Origin: a virus
Length of the DNA: 24,273 nucleotides
Strand: one strand, 5' to 3'
Virus record (IMG/VR): IMGVR_UViG_3300027851_000128
Coordinates: 1 to 24,273 of that record
In this document: piece after piece, positions 6,306 to 13,368 of the stretch
Numbering within the stretch: position 1 is the first letter of the stretch
Layout: every line of letters begins with the position of its first letter
Notes under the pieces: model-generated
What the model saw: only the letters and a program-made list of their open reading frames with translations
The model's database searches: none
Told to the model about the DNA's origin: nothing
Program-made: the position numbers and the translations under genes

Positions 6306-7645
6306 TGTGGGATATTCCAAGCGGAACCGGGCTTGCCATCCAGACGGATGTATTGCCCCTCGAAGCGCCCGGCGCATTCCAGAAAAACGCGCCCCTGCTG
6401 GCAGCCCAGCATTTCGCGCAGCAGGAGTCCATCGCGGTCATCGATGTCAGCGGCGTGATTACGCCCTATCCGAATATCCTGTCCTTCCTGTTTGGCGGCA
6501 CGGATATCGCCTCGCTGGAGGAACAATTCACCGCCGCGCTCGATGATCCCGATATTTCAGGCATCGTCCTTCGCATCGATAGCCCCGGCGGCCTGATAAC
6601 GGGCGTGGAGGAGTTCGCCTCCACCATCGCCCAGGCGCGCGGCATAAAGCCTATTGTCGCCTATGCCTATGGAAACGCGGCTTCGGCAGCCTATTGGATC
6701 GCCGCGGCGGCTGACAGGATCGTTGCTGGCCCGACCACCGTCCTCGGTTCCATCGGCGTCGCCATGGCCGTGGCGAAAGACCAGGACTCGCGGTGGGTGC
6801 GGTTCGTTTCCAGCGGCGCTCCCAACAAAAACCTCGATCCCGCGACCGAGCAAGGCCGGGAGTCCCTTCAAAAACGACTGGACGCGATGGAAGCCGAATT
6901 TGTCGGCGCCGTCGCCAGGTTCCGCAATACCAGCACCGACCGTGTGCTGCCCGAGTTCGGGCAAGGCGATGTATTGCCTGCCCGTGAGGCCGTGAAAATC
7001 GGAATGGCCGACCACCTGGGCGGGTTCAAAGACGCTCTCGCCCTTATTTCAACCCTCCACACAGAAAGAAAAGGAGCCACTATGACTACACCTCAGCAAG
7101 CGCCGCAGACAAAAGGCGGCGAAGACATGATCGCGCGGGCCGATATGACCGCCGATATGATCGCCAAGGACTTCCCCGATCTTGCCGCCGCCCTTATGGC
7201 GAAAGGTCGTGAACAGGCGGAAGGCTCGGTGAGTAAGGCCAGCTTCAATGAAGGCTTCAAAGCCGGATCGGAAGCCGAGCGCAAGCGCATCCTCGCTATC
7301 GAGGAAGTGTCCATGCCCGGCCATGACGCCATGGTGAAGGCTGCCAAGGAAGACGGCAAAACCACGGCGGGCGATCTCGCCATGAAAATCGTGACCGCCG
7401 AAAAACAGCGCGGCGCGAAAACGCTGAAAACCATGGAGGACGATGCCAACGAGCAGCCTGTCGTCCAGCCCACCACGCAGGCGACAACGCAATCCGTCGA
7501 TGCCAACGCCCCGATTGAAGACCGGGCGGAAGCCGAATGGAGCGGATCGCCTTCTATCCGCGACGAATTCGGCACCAAGGAAGCCTATCTGGCCTTCCGC
7601 AAAGCCGAAGAACAGGGCCGCGTCAAACGCTACGTCCGCGCCTAA
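6302..7645 (+). CDS. S49-family capsid maturation protease fused to scaffold
   Basis: This 447-aa protein corresponds to lambda gpC in size and place. Residues about 42-160 are an SppA/ClpP-type domain with RIDSPGG (91-97), the nucleophile region GNAASAAYWIAAAADRI (Ser128 likely) and GSIGV (149-153). Lys176 in SSGAPNKN is the probable dyad lysine. Residues 261-447 form an Ala/Lys/Glu-rich, mostly helical scaffold-like segment beginning at an internal start. ATGs at 6302 and 6305 are both usable; the first overlaps the preceding stop. It would cleave scaffold and other head proteins inside the procapsid. Confidence 0.93.
   Translation: MMWDIPSGTGLAIQTDVLPLEAPGAFQKNAPLLAAQHFAQQESIAVIDVSGVITPYPNILSFLFGGTDIASLEEQFTAALDDPDISGIVLRIDSPGGLITGVEEFASTIAQARGIKPIVAYAYGNAASAAYWIAAAADRIVAGPTTVLGSIGVAMAVAKDQDSRWVRFVSSGAPNKNLDPATEQGRESLQKRLDAMEAEFVGAVARFRNTSTDRVLPEFGQGDVLPAREAVKIGMADHLGGFKDALALISTLHTERKGATMTTPQQAPQTKGGEDMIARADMTADMIAKDFPDLAAALMAKGREQAEGSVSKASFNEGFKAGSEAERKRILAIEEVSMPGHDAMVKAAKEDGKTTAGDLAMKIVTAEKQRGAKTLKTMEDDANEQPVVQPTTQATTQSVDANAPIEDRAEAEWSGSPSIRDEFGTKEAYLAFRKAEEQGRVKRYVRA
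7082..7645 (+). CDS. Nested scaffold protein (in-frame internal start, Nu3-like)
   Basis: The ATG at 7082 is in frame with the protease (codon 261) and carries its own strong Shine-Dalgarno (AAAAGGAG, 7 nt before). It would give a 187-aa protein: a Gln/Pro-rich start, a helical charged body and the C-terminus RKAEEQGRVKRYVRA. Lambda C/Nu3 and Mu I/Z use the same trick to make free scaffold from the 3' half of the protease gene. The boundary falls just after the protease fold ends, which supports real internal initiation. Confidence 0.82.
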   Translation: MTTPQQAPQTKGGEDMIARADMTADMIAKDFPDLAAALMAKGREQAEGSVSKASFNEGFKAGSEAERKRILAIEEVSMPGHDAMVKAAKEDGKTTAGDLAMKIVTAEKQRGAKTLKTMEDDANEQPVVQPTTQATTQSVDANAPIEDRAEAEWSGSPSIRDEFGTKEAYLAFRKAEEQGRVKRYVRA

Positions 7646-7687
7646 TCCCTACCCCCCAACCCCACCCATCCAAAAAAGGAGACACAC

Positions 7688-8410
7688 ATGACGACCCTTG
7701 CAGCCGATGCGCCGAGAGATTTTGAGATCGGCGATCACAACGATCTGCCCGTTATCGCGGCGGATATTATTTACGAAGGTGCCGCCGTTGGCATCAACAC
7801 CAGCGGTTACGCCAGACCGCTTGTGGCCGCAGACGCCTTTGGCGGCTTCGCGCTGCGCCAGTGCGACAATGCCAATGGCGTGGCGGGCGAGAAAAACGTC
7901 CGCGTCATCGCGCGAGGGGCTATCGCCCTGAGCGTAACGGGCCTGACGATTGATGATTTCGGCAAGCCTGTTTATGCCTCGGACGATAATACCTTCACCA
8001 TGACGGCCAGCACGAATACGCAGGTCGGCACGGTAAAACGCTTTATCAGCAACGGCAGAGGCGTGGTCGAGTTTTCGGTGCCGCGCGCCCCGGCAGCCGT
8101 ATCCACCGCCGACCTTGGCAACGGGGCCGTCACGCTGGCGAAGCTCGCTACGGAAGTCAAACCCAGCCATATCGTCGTCTATGCTGGCGAAGTGACATGG
8201 TCTGGCAGCGGCGCGACGCTGAACCATACGGTGACGGGCGCGGCTGATACGGACATCGTCGTGGCAACCATCGCCTCGGCACCGACGCAGGCCGCCTATC
8301 TGAAGAAAGCCGTAATCAGCACTGCCAACACGCTGGCGCTGGAATTGTCCGCCGCCAACTCCGGCAACGATGCGGTGATCGCTTACAGCGTTCTGCGCGC
8401 CACAGCGTAA
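7688..8410 (+). CDS. Capsid decoration/cement-like protein with C-terminal extension
   Basis: This 240-aa protein has a clear Shine-Dalgarno (AAAAGGAGACAC). Residues 1-135 resemble DUF2190/decoration-type proteins placed before the major capsid gene: I-I-Y-E-G-A-A-V-G, Y-A-R-P-L-V-A-A-D-A-F-G-G-F-A, and G-K-P-V-Y-A-S-D-D-N-T-F-T-M near residue 95. Residues about 140-240 (D-L-G-N-G-A-V-T-L-A-K-L-A onward) look like a separate beta-rich, fibre-like domain, which could protrude from the shell. It probably stabilises the capsid surface. A terminator hairpin follows 30 nt after the stop. Confidence 0.75.
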   Translation: MTTLAADAPRDFEIGDHNDLPVIAADIIYEGAAVGINTSGYARPLVAADAFGGFALRQCDNANGVAGEKNVRVIARGAIALSVTGLTIDDFGKPVYASDDNTFTMTASTNTQVGTVKRFISNGRGVVEFSVPRAPAAVSTADLGNGAVTLAKLATEVKPSHIVVYAGEVTWSGSGATLNHTVTGAADTDIVVATIASAPTQAAYLKKAVISTANTLALELSAANSGNDAVIAYSVLRATA

Positions 8411-8440
8411 CCCTCACTAAAAACCTGACTTCCCGACCGT

Positions 8441-8471
8441 CCTCCGTGGGTTCCCGCGCGAGGGCTTTTTT
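8441..8471 (+). terminator. Intrinsic terminator before the major capsid gene
   Basis: CCTCCGTGG (8441-8449), loop GTTC, then CCGCG, a bulged C and GAGG (to 8463), followed by GC and six T residues (8466-8471). The stem is about nine pairs, including one G.U pair and one bulge. Only 31 nt separate it from the capsid ATG, so no separate promoter is obvious downstream. Confidence 0.7.
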
Positions 8472-8502
8472 ATTTCACCCCTGACAAAAGGAGATTTACA
8501 CC

Positions 8503-9450
8503 ATGGGTGCTTCCACACTATCCAGCCGCGCCATTATTGGCCGGTACTACCAGCGTCTTGAGCAAAACCCCGGCCTGCAATGGGTCGGCGCTGTTTCCAA
8601 CTATTTTACGTCTGATCAGGAATCCGAGACCTATAAATGGCTCGGCCAGGTTCCTGTTATGCGTGAATGGATCGGAGGCCGTAACGCCAAGGGCTTCCGT
8701 GAAAACGGCATCACCATCGAGAATAAGCACTTTGAAGCCACGCTCGAAGTGCTTGTCCGCGAACTGAAACGCGATAAGACCGGACAGGTCATGGTGCGCG
8801 TGGATGAGCTGGCCGACCGTACCAACGCGCATTGGGCGAAGCTGCTTTCGACCTTGATCGAAAACGGCGAGTCCACCGTGTGCTATGACGGCCAGTATTA
8901 TTTCGACACCGACCACACCGAAGGCGATAGCGGTTCACAGTCGAATAAGCTGGAAATCAATATTTCCGATCTGCCCACGGAAGTCCACGGCTCCGTCACG
9001 GTTCCGTCCGTTGAGGAAATGCAGCTTTCCATTCTCCAGATCATCCAGCAGCTTTATTCGCTGAAGGATGACCAGGGTGAGCCGATCAACGAAAACGCGC
9101 GGCAATTCCTCATTATGGTTCCGACTAAGATGTGGAACGTAGCCAAGGCCGCAACGGCGGCTCCGGTCATTACGCACGGCCAGACCAACATCATCCAGAC
9201 CATGGATGAAATCAAACTCTCGGTCGCCATGAACCCCCGCCTGTCATGGACTGACAAGCTTGCCGTCTTCCGCACGGATGGCGCCGTCAAGCCGCTCATC
9301 CGGCAGGAAGAGGAAGCCGTGATCCTGAAAGCCATCGCCGAAGGATCGGAGCTGGAGTTCAACGAAGACAAGCACCGCTATGGCGTCGATACATGGCGCA
9401 ACGTCGGTCTTGGTTTCTGGCAGCACTCCTGCCTTGCCCAACTCGTATAA
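8503..9450 (+). CDS. Major capsid protein, Mu gpT family
   Basis: This 315-aa protein is the shell subunit. The pattern ESETYKWLGQVPVMREWIG (about residues 45-63), ITIENKHFEATLEV (about 73-86) and STVCYDGQYYFDTDHTEGD (about 124-142) is characteristic of Mu-like major head subunits. The length is typical. The start has an ideal Shine-Dalgarno (AAAAGGAG). It follows a lambda-type protease/scaffold gene, so the head module mixes lambda-like packaging genes with a Mu-like shell. Confidence 0.95.
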   Translation: MGASTLSSRAIIGRYYQRLEQNPGLQWVGAVSNYFTSDQESETYKWLGQVPVMREWIGGRNAKGFRENGITIENKHFEATLEVLVRELKRDKTGQVMVRVDELADRTNAHWAKLLSTLIENGESTVCYDGQYYFDTDHTEGDSGSQSNKLEINISDLPTEVHGSVTVPSVEEMQLSILQIIQQLYSLKDDQGEPINENARQFLIMVPTKMWNVAKAATAAPVITHGQTNIIQTMDEIKLSVAMNPRLSWTDKLAVFRTDGAVKPLIRQEEEAVILKAIAEGSELEFNEDKHRYGVDTWRNVGLGFWQHSCLAQLV

Positions 9451-9461
9451 GGAGGCGTTTC

Positions 9462-9854
9462 ATGACACAGCGTTATGCAGTAACCGGGGTCAAAGTAAAA
9501 TTTGGCCCCGGCTTTGTTCTGGAGCTGGACAAGGATCAATCCGGCTCCCGGTCTCACCTTCTTGAAAAGCTGAAAAGCGGGCATTACCGCGTTTTGACTC
9601 AGGTCGAGTTCAAGCGCGGCGAAGAGCTGGGCATTGTCAGCGGCGACGTTCCGAAAGCCTGGTCGGGCTTTCTTGCGCCTGCCGATAGCCGTGCGGAAAC
9701 TTCCGGCGATCATATCCGCCTGCCCGTCAAAGCCATTCATCGTGGCTTTGGCAAATGGGACGTTGTCGACCCGGAAGAAATTGCCGTCAACGACGAGTCG
9801 CTGACAAAGGAAGACGCGCTGGCATTGGCCAAAAAACTCAATGCCGGAACCTAA
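9462..9854 (+). CDS. Hypothetical head-completion region protein, 130 aa
   Basis: The start is chosen at the ATG at 9462, 7 nt after the Shine-Dalgarno AAGGAGG; the frame is open further upstream but that part overlaps the capsid gene. The protein begins with strands (TQRYAVTGVKVKFGPGFVLE), has a charged middle and ends in the helical motif ESLTKEDALALAKKLNAGT. It lies between the capsid and connector genes, where lambda FI-like or adaptor proteins sit. I do not recognise a family. A head or connector accessory role is inferred from position only. Confidence 0.72.
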   Translation: MTQRYAVTGVKVKFGPGFVLELDKDQSGSRSHLLEKLKSGHYRVLTQVEFKRGEELGIVSGDVPKAWSGFLAPADSRAETSGDHIRLPVKAIHRGFGKWDVVDPEEIAVNDESLTKEDALALAKKLNAGT

Positions 9855-9857
9855 GCC

Positions 9858-10169
9858 ATGACATCGCCCTCTCAGATGGCCGTGGATATCGTCTTCGCCA
9901 CATTCGGCGTGGACGCCGTTCTCAGCCCGAAATCGGGGGATCCAGACGTTGCGATCCGTGTTGTCACGAAATCCGCGCATGAAGTGATGGATTTCGGCGA
10001 CACACGGATCCTGACGGACACGATGCTTATGGAAGTGCGCCGCTCCGAAGCCTCACCCGTCAACGGCGATATTATCCGGCTCGGCGACCAGGATTATCAG
10101 GTGCAAGGCCCGCCGCAGATTCTTGATACGGACAGGCTCGTCTGGACGCTCGATATGAGGAAAGCATGA
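9858..10169 (+). CDS. Head-tail stopper/attachment protein, gpFII-like
   Basis: This 103-aa protein starts 3 nt after the previous stop. Beta-rich segments such as DTRILTDTMLMEVRRSEAS and NGDIIRLGDQDYQVQGPPQI, ending in VWTLDMRKA, match the short barrel proteins (lambda gpFII, head-tail attachment family) that close the connector and accept the tail. Position after the capsid and before the tail-completion gene agrees. Its stop overlaps the next ATG. Confidence 0.72.
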   Translation: MTSPSQMAVDIVFATFGVDAVLSPKSGDPDVAIRVVTKSAHEVMDFGDTRILTDTMLMEVRRSEASPVNGDIIRLGDQDYQVQGPPQILDTDRLVWTLDMRKA

Positions 10170-10834
10170 TCGTTGCCGATATCATCGGTTCCTTGAACAA
10201 GGACGTTCTGGCGGAAAAACAAAACCTGATTTCCGCCGTCCAGTCGGCCACGCGGGCCGCCACGGACGGTTTAAAAAGAGAACTGCGCGGCCAGATCACA
10301 ACGGCGGGCATGGGCCGCAATCTTGCCAATAGCTGGCAATCTGAATTTTACACGAACAAGGGCATAGACCCTGGCGGTTATATTTATTCAAAGGCGCCGC
10401 ACATTATCGAATCCTTTGACGAGGGTGTGATTGTTCGCGCCCGGCGTAAGCGCATGCTGGCGATCCCGACCGAAAACGCCCCCAAGCGTATCAATGGCCG
10501 CAAGGCGACACCGTGGCGATATAACGATTATATCCGCAAGCTCACATACGTTAAGCGCCCCGGCAAACTGCCGCTGCTGGTCGATGAATATGAAGCGCAG
10601 ACCTATAAGCGCAAAACAAAAAGCGGCAAGAAAAAGGGCGATTTCAAAAGATTCAATATCAATCCCGATCCTGCGAAGTCGGAAGGCCGCACGACCGTGG
10701 TCGTTTTTATCCTGATCCCTATCGCCAAAATGCCGCGCGTCCTCGACGTAACGGGCGCGGCGGAAAAATGGGCCAATGAGCATGTGAAACTGATCGACGG
10801 CCACTATAACCGGAAAAGCAGAACCAGAAAATGA
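10166..10834 (+). CDS. Tail completion protein, DUF6441-like
   Basis: This 222-aa protein has a helical N-terminus (NKDVLAEKQNLISAVQSATR) and then a body with RKRMLAIPTENAPK (about residues 93-106), TPWRYNDYIRKLTYVKRPG and a late hydrophobic strand TTVVVFILIPIAKMPRVLDV. This layout fits DUF6441-type phage proteins occupying the gpZ/HK97 gp10 position, which complete the tail end that meets the head. It is basic, especially around RKTKSGKKKGDFKR. It is coupled to both neighbours by ATGA overlaps. Confidence 0.7.
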   Translation: MIVADIIGSLNKDVLAEKQNLISAVQSATRAATDGLKRELRGQITTAGMGRNLANSWQSEFYTNKGIDPGGYIYSKAPHIIESFDEGVIVRARRKRMLAIPTENAPKRINGRKATPWRYNDYIRKLTYVKRPGKLPLLVDEYEAQTYKRKTKSGKKKGDFKRFNINPDPAKSEGRTTVVVFILIPIAKMPRVLDVTGAAEKWANEHVKLIDGHYNRKSRTRK

Positions 10835-11259
10835 GCAGCAAAACAGAAACCGTCCTGCAGACGCTGAAAACACTGCTGGAAGCGAATTGCGCGGCCCCTG
10901 TTATCCGCAACACCGCCTTGCCGGAGATCGTGCCGCCTGAAGGACTGATCGTGATTTATGACGGCGATCCCGGCCAGTCCGACAAGGCTCTGGGCGGCTT
11001 TGACTCCGTCTATTATGAGCATGCCATCGACATTATCGTTTTTGTGGAGCAAGGCGAGGCGGACGAGCGCGATACGGCGTTCGATACGCTGGTGGCGCAA
11101 ATAAAAACGGTTTTCCGAACCTATCCCGATTTAAACGGTGAGGTTTTCGGCCTCACCTACGACCACCCGAAAACAGAAGTCATTCCGGTCGTCGGCGGCA
11201 CGGCGCTTAAATCCGGCACCCTCGCCCTGCGCGCCGATTACGAGGATCCGCTTCACTGA
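10831..11259 (+). CDS. Tail terminator protein, gpU-like
   Basis: This 142-aa protein has an N-terminal helix (TETVLQTLKTLLEANCAAPV), a strand GLIVIYDGDPG, then HAIDIIVFVEQGEADERD and an amphipathic helix DTLVAQIKTVFRTYP. This is the alpha/beta order of small tail-terminator proteins that cap the growing tail tube. Relatives are sometimes labelled acyl-CoA transferase by mistake. Position between tail completion and tail tube genes supports the call. A strong terminator follows 23 nt after the stop. Confidence 0.65.
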   Translation: MSSKTETVLQTLKTLLEANCAAPVIRNTALPEIVPPEGLIVIYDGDPGQSDKALGGFDSVYYEHAIDIIVFVEQGEADERDTAFDTLVAQIKTVFRTYPDLNGEVFGLTYDHPKTEVIPVVGGTALKSGTLALRADYEDPLH

Positions 11260-11282
11260 CCGCATAGATTTACCCCTGAAAA

Positions 11283-11311
11283 CCCCGCCATCCCGGCGGG
11301 GTTTTTCTTTT
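11283..11311 (+). terminator. Strong intrinsic terminator before the tail tube gene
   Basis: CCCCGCC (11283-11289), a 5-nt loop, GGCGGGG (11295-11301), then TTTTTCTTTTT. The stem is a perfect seven-pair GC helix. It divides the head genes from the tail genes and leaves only 28 nt before the tail tube ATG. Confidence 0.9.
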
Positions 11312-11339
11312 TCACCAAAACCAAAAAGGAGAAACGACC

Positions 11340-12611
11340 ATGGCAAGAGCGTATGGGTCTAACGCCACGCTGCTGCTCAAACGCGAGACCGTGTATGGGC
11401 AGCAGGCAACGGGCAATTATTACCGGATGCCTTTCAACAGTTCCGACCTCAGCAGTGAGCAAGGCTTGATCGAGGATGCCGTTCTCGGTTATGGCCGCGA
11501 TCCGCTCCAGCCGTTGCGGGACGTTATCAATGATGAAGGCGACATTGCCGTTCCCGTCGATCCGCGCTATCTCGGATTCTGGCTGACGGGGCTTTTGGGC
11601 GATCCCACCAGCGCGGCTGTTCCCGCGACCGGGTCTATCGAATTTTCAGAAATTCCGACTGACGGGGATACGATCACCATCAACGGCACGGAATTTACCT
11701 TTGTCGATGAATCCCCCGCAGGCGATGAAATCGAAATCCAGGATACGCTCATCCAGACCATCGACGCCGCCGTTACAAAACTCAATGCGTCTTCGGACGG
11801 CGACGTTCTGGTCGCCACCTACAGCCGCCCGACCGGAACCGAGCGCCTTGTCATCACCCATGACACAGGCGGCACGGCGGGCAACACCTTCACGCTGGCC
11901 ACGGATATCGAAACCGCGACCGTGAGCGCCGCCACGCTACAAGGCGGCGGCAACAAGCACGAGTTTATTTCCGGCAAAGATCCGTTGCCCAGCTATTCCG
12001 TCCAGATCGGCATGTCCAAAGTGCCGGCCTTTTTCATGCATACGGGCGTGGTCGTCAATTCGCTTGCGCTGGATTTCCAGCGTTCGGGCGCGGCGGCGGC
12101 CACCATCGGTGCCATCGCGCAGGCCGAGACGCGCTTTGGCTCGACCCAGGGCGGCACACCGCAAACCCTGACCTTTTCCCGTATCAGCCAGTTCCAGGGC
12201 GCGGTGAAAAGCGGCGGCGACCCCATCGGCAACCTGACGGCGGCTTCCGTCACCTACACGAACAATATGGAGAAAATCGAAACAATCCGCGATGACGGCC
12301 TTATCGACGGCGCCGATCCGACGATTGCCGCCCTGACTGGCACGATTGAAGTGCGGTTCGCCGATACGGTTCTGGTCGACAAAGCCTCCAGCGGCATACC
12401 TGTCGATCTGGAATTTACCTATACCCTTGCCCATAACCTGATTTTGAAGCTGGAGGCGCATGAAGTGTATCTGCCCAAGCCCAAGCTCTCGGTGGACGGC
12501 CCTGGCGGCGTCCAGGCCTCGTTTGATTTTCAGGGGGCATTCAACACCATCAAAGCCCGCATGCTCACCGTCACGCTGCTCAACGACATCGATGGAAGCC
12601 AGTACCTATGA
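11340..12611 (+). CDS. Major tail tube protein with inserted domain
   Basis: This 423-aa protein forms the stacked rings of the tail tube. Residues 1-95 (GSNATLLLKRETVYGQQATG onward) and 205-423 make up the tube fold, with typical motifs such as LEFTYTLAHNLILKLEAHEVYLP near the end. Residues about 97-204 are an extra beta domain (SIEFSEIPTDGDTITING to TVSAATLQGGG) of a kind seen inserted in other phage tail tubes, probably displayed outward. Length well above the usual 200-300 aa reflects this. The start has Shine-Dalgarno AAAAAGGAGAAA. The stop overlaps the next gene (ATGA). Confidence 0.9.
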   Translation: MARAYGSNATLLLKRETVYGQQATGNYYRMPFNSSDLSSEQGLIEDAVLGYGRDPLQPLRDVINDEGDIAVPVDPRYLGFWLTGLLGDPTSAAVPATGSIEFSEIPTDGDTITINGTEFTFVDESPAGDEIEIQDTLIQTIDAAVTKLNASSDGDVLVATYSRPTGTERLVITHDTGGTAGNTFTLATDIETATVSAATLQGGGNKHEFISGKDPLPSYSVQIGMSKVPAFFMHTGVVVNSLALDFQRSGAAAATIGAIAQAETRFGSTQGGTPQTLTFSRISQFQGAVKSGGDPIGNLTAASVTYTNNMEKIETIRDDGLIDGADPTIAALTGTIEVRFADTVLVDKASSGIPVDLEFTYTLAHNLILKLEAHEVYLPKPKLSVDGPGGVQASFDFQGAFNTIKARMLTVTLLNDIDGSQYL

Positions 12612-13366
12612 TCAATATAAAACAGCCCAGAGAGCCGTATCGCATTGATGTCGTCCGGGGGTTTACGGTTACCGTCAAACCCCTGACCACCCTCTTGTAT
12701 TCAGCCGCCACGATTGCCGCGCAAAAGCGGGTCAGCGAACTGGAAAAGAGCATAAAAGACGTCGAAATGGCGGGTTTTATGCCCGAAAACCCCCTCGACC
12801 TGAAGGATCCAAGGCAGAAAACCGCCATTTATATGGATTTTCTAATCAAGGAACTGGCGATCAATCATATTGTGGCGTGGGACGGGGTCGGAAACGAGGC
12901 CGGAGACGGCCCCGCCGAATGCACACCGGATAATATCCGCGCCGTCATGGAGCAATCAGCAGTCGCCGAGAGCTTTTTCCAGCTTTTCACCAACTATGTT
13001 TTCCTGCTGCAGGAAGGCAAAAGCCGGATCCGGGCGCTGGCGACATGGCACTTCAAAAAGAACGGCGGCCCCTCCTATTGCGATGGCTGCCGCAAGCAGG
13101 AGCTATCCTGCGCCTTTGAAAATATCTGCCCCTATCAGGTGAACGCGCCCAAGCTGCTGCAAGAGCAGCAGGCGTGGGAAATTATCGAAGCCTCCATCAC
13201 GCAGATGCGGATCTCTCCTGCCGGAAAAATTCTCGGCCTGAATATGGACTCCGCTCTGGCGATGGCAAAAGCCCGCAATTTCGATCTGGAAATCGTGTCC
13301 GAATTTTTGACCGAAGCCGAGCGCGGCATTCTTCAATCCCTTGATGAAAACGAAACAGCCTCCTAA
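12608..13366 (+). CDS. Probable tail assembly chaperone with four-cysteine motif
   Basis: This 252-aa protein lies between tail tube and tape measure, the place of lambda G/GT. The N-terminus is a strand pair (RIDVVRGFTVTVKPLTTLLY), the middle is helical and the C-terminus (GLNMDSALAMAKARNFDLEI, then FLTEAERGILQSLDE) resembles chaperone tails that engage the tape measure. Cys158, Cys161, Cys168 and Cys174 form C-x2-C-x6-C-x5-C, a likely Zn or Fe-S site with a nearby His148. No clear slippery heptamer for a programmed frameshift was seen, so this may be a single unsplit chaperone. The tape measure begins 2 nt after its stop. Confidence 0.65.
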   Translation: MINIKQPREPYRIDVVRGFTVTVKPLTTLLYSAATIAAQKRVSELEKSIKDVEMAGFMPENPLDLKDPRQKTAIYMDFLIKELAINHIVAWDGVGNEAGDGPAECTPDNIRAVMEQSAVAESFFQLFTNYVFLLQEGKSRIRALATWHFKKNGGPSYCDGCRKQELSCAFENICPYQVNAPKLLQEQQAWEIIEASITQMRISPAGKILGLNMDSALAMAKARNFDLEIVSEFLTEAERGILQSLDENETAS

Positions 13367-13368
13367 AT

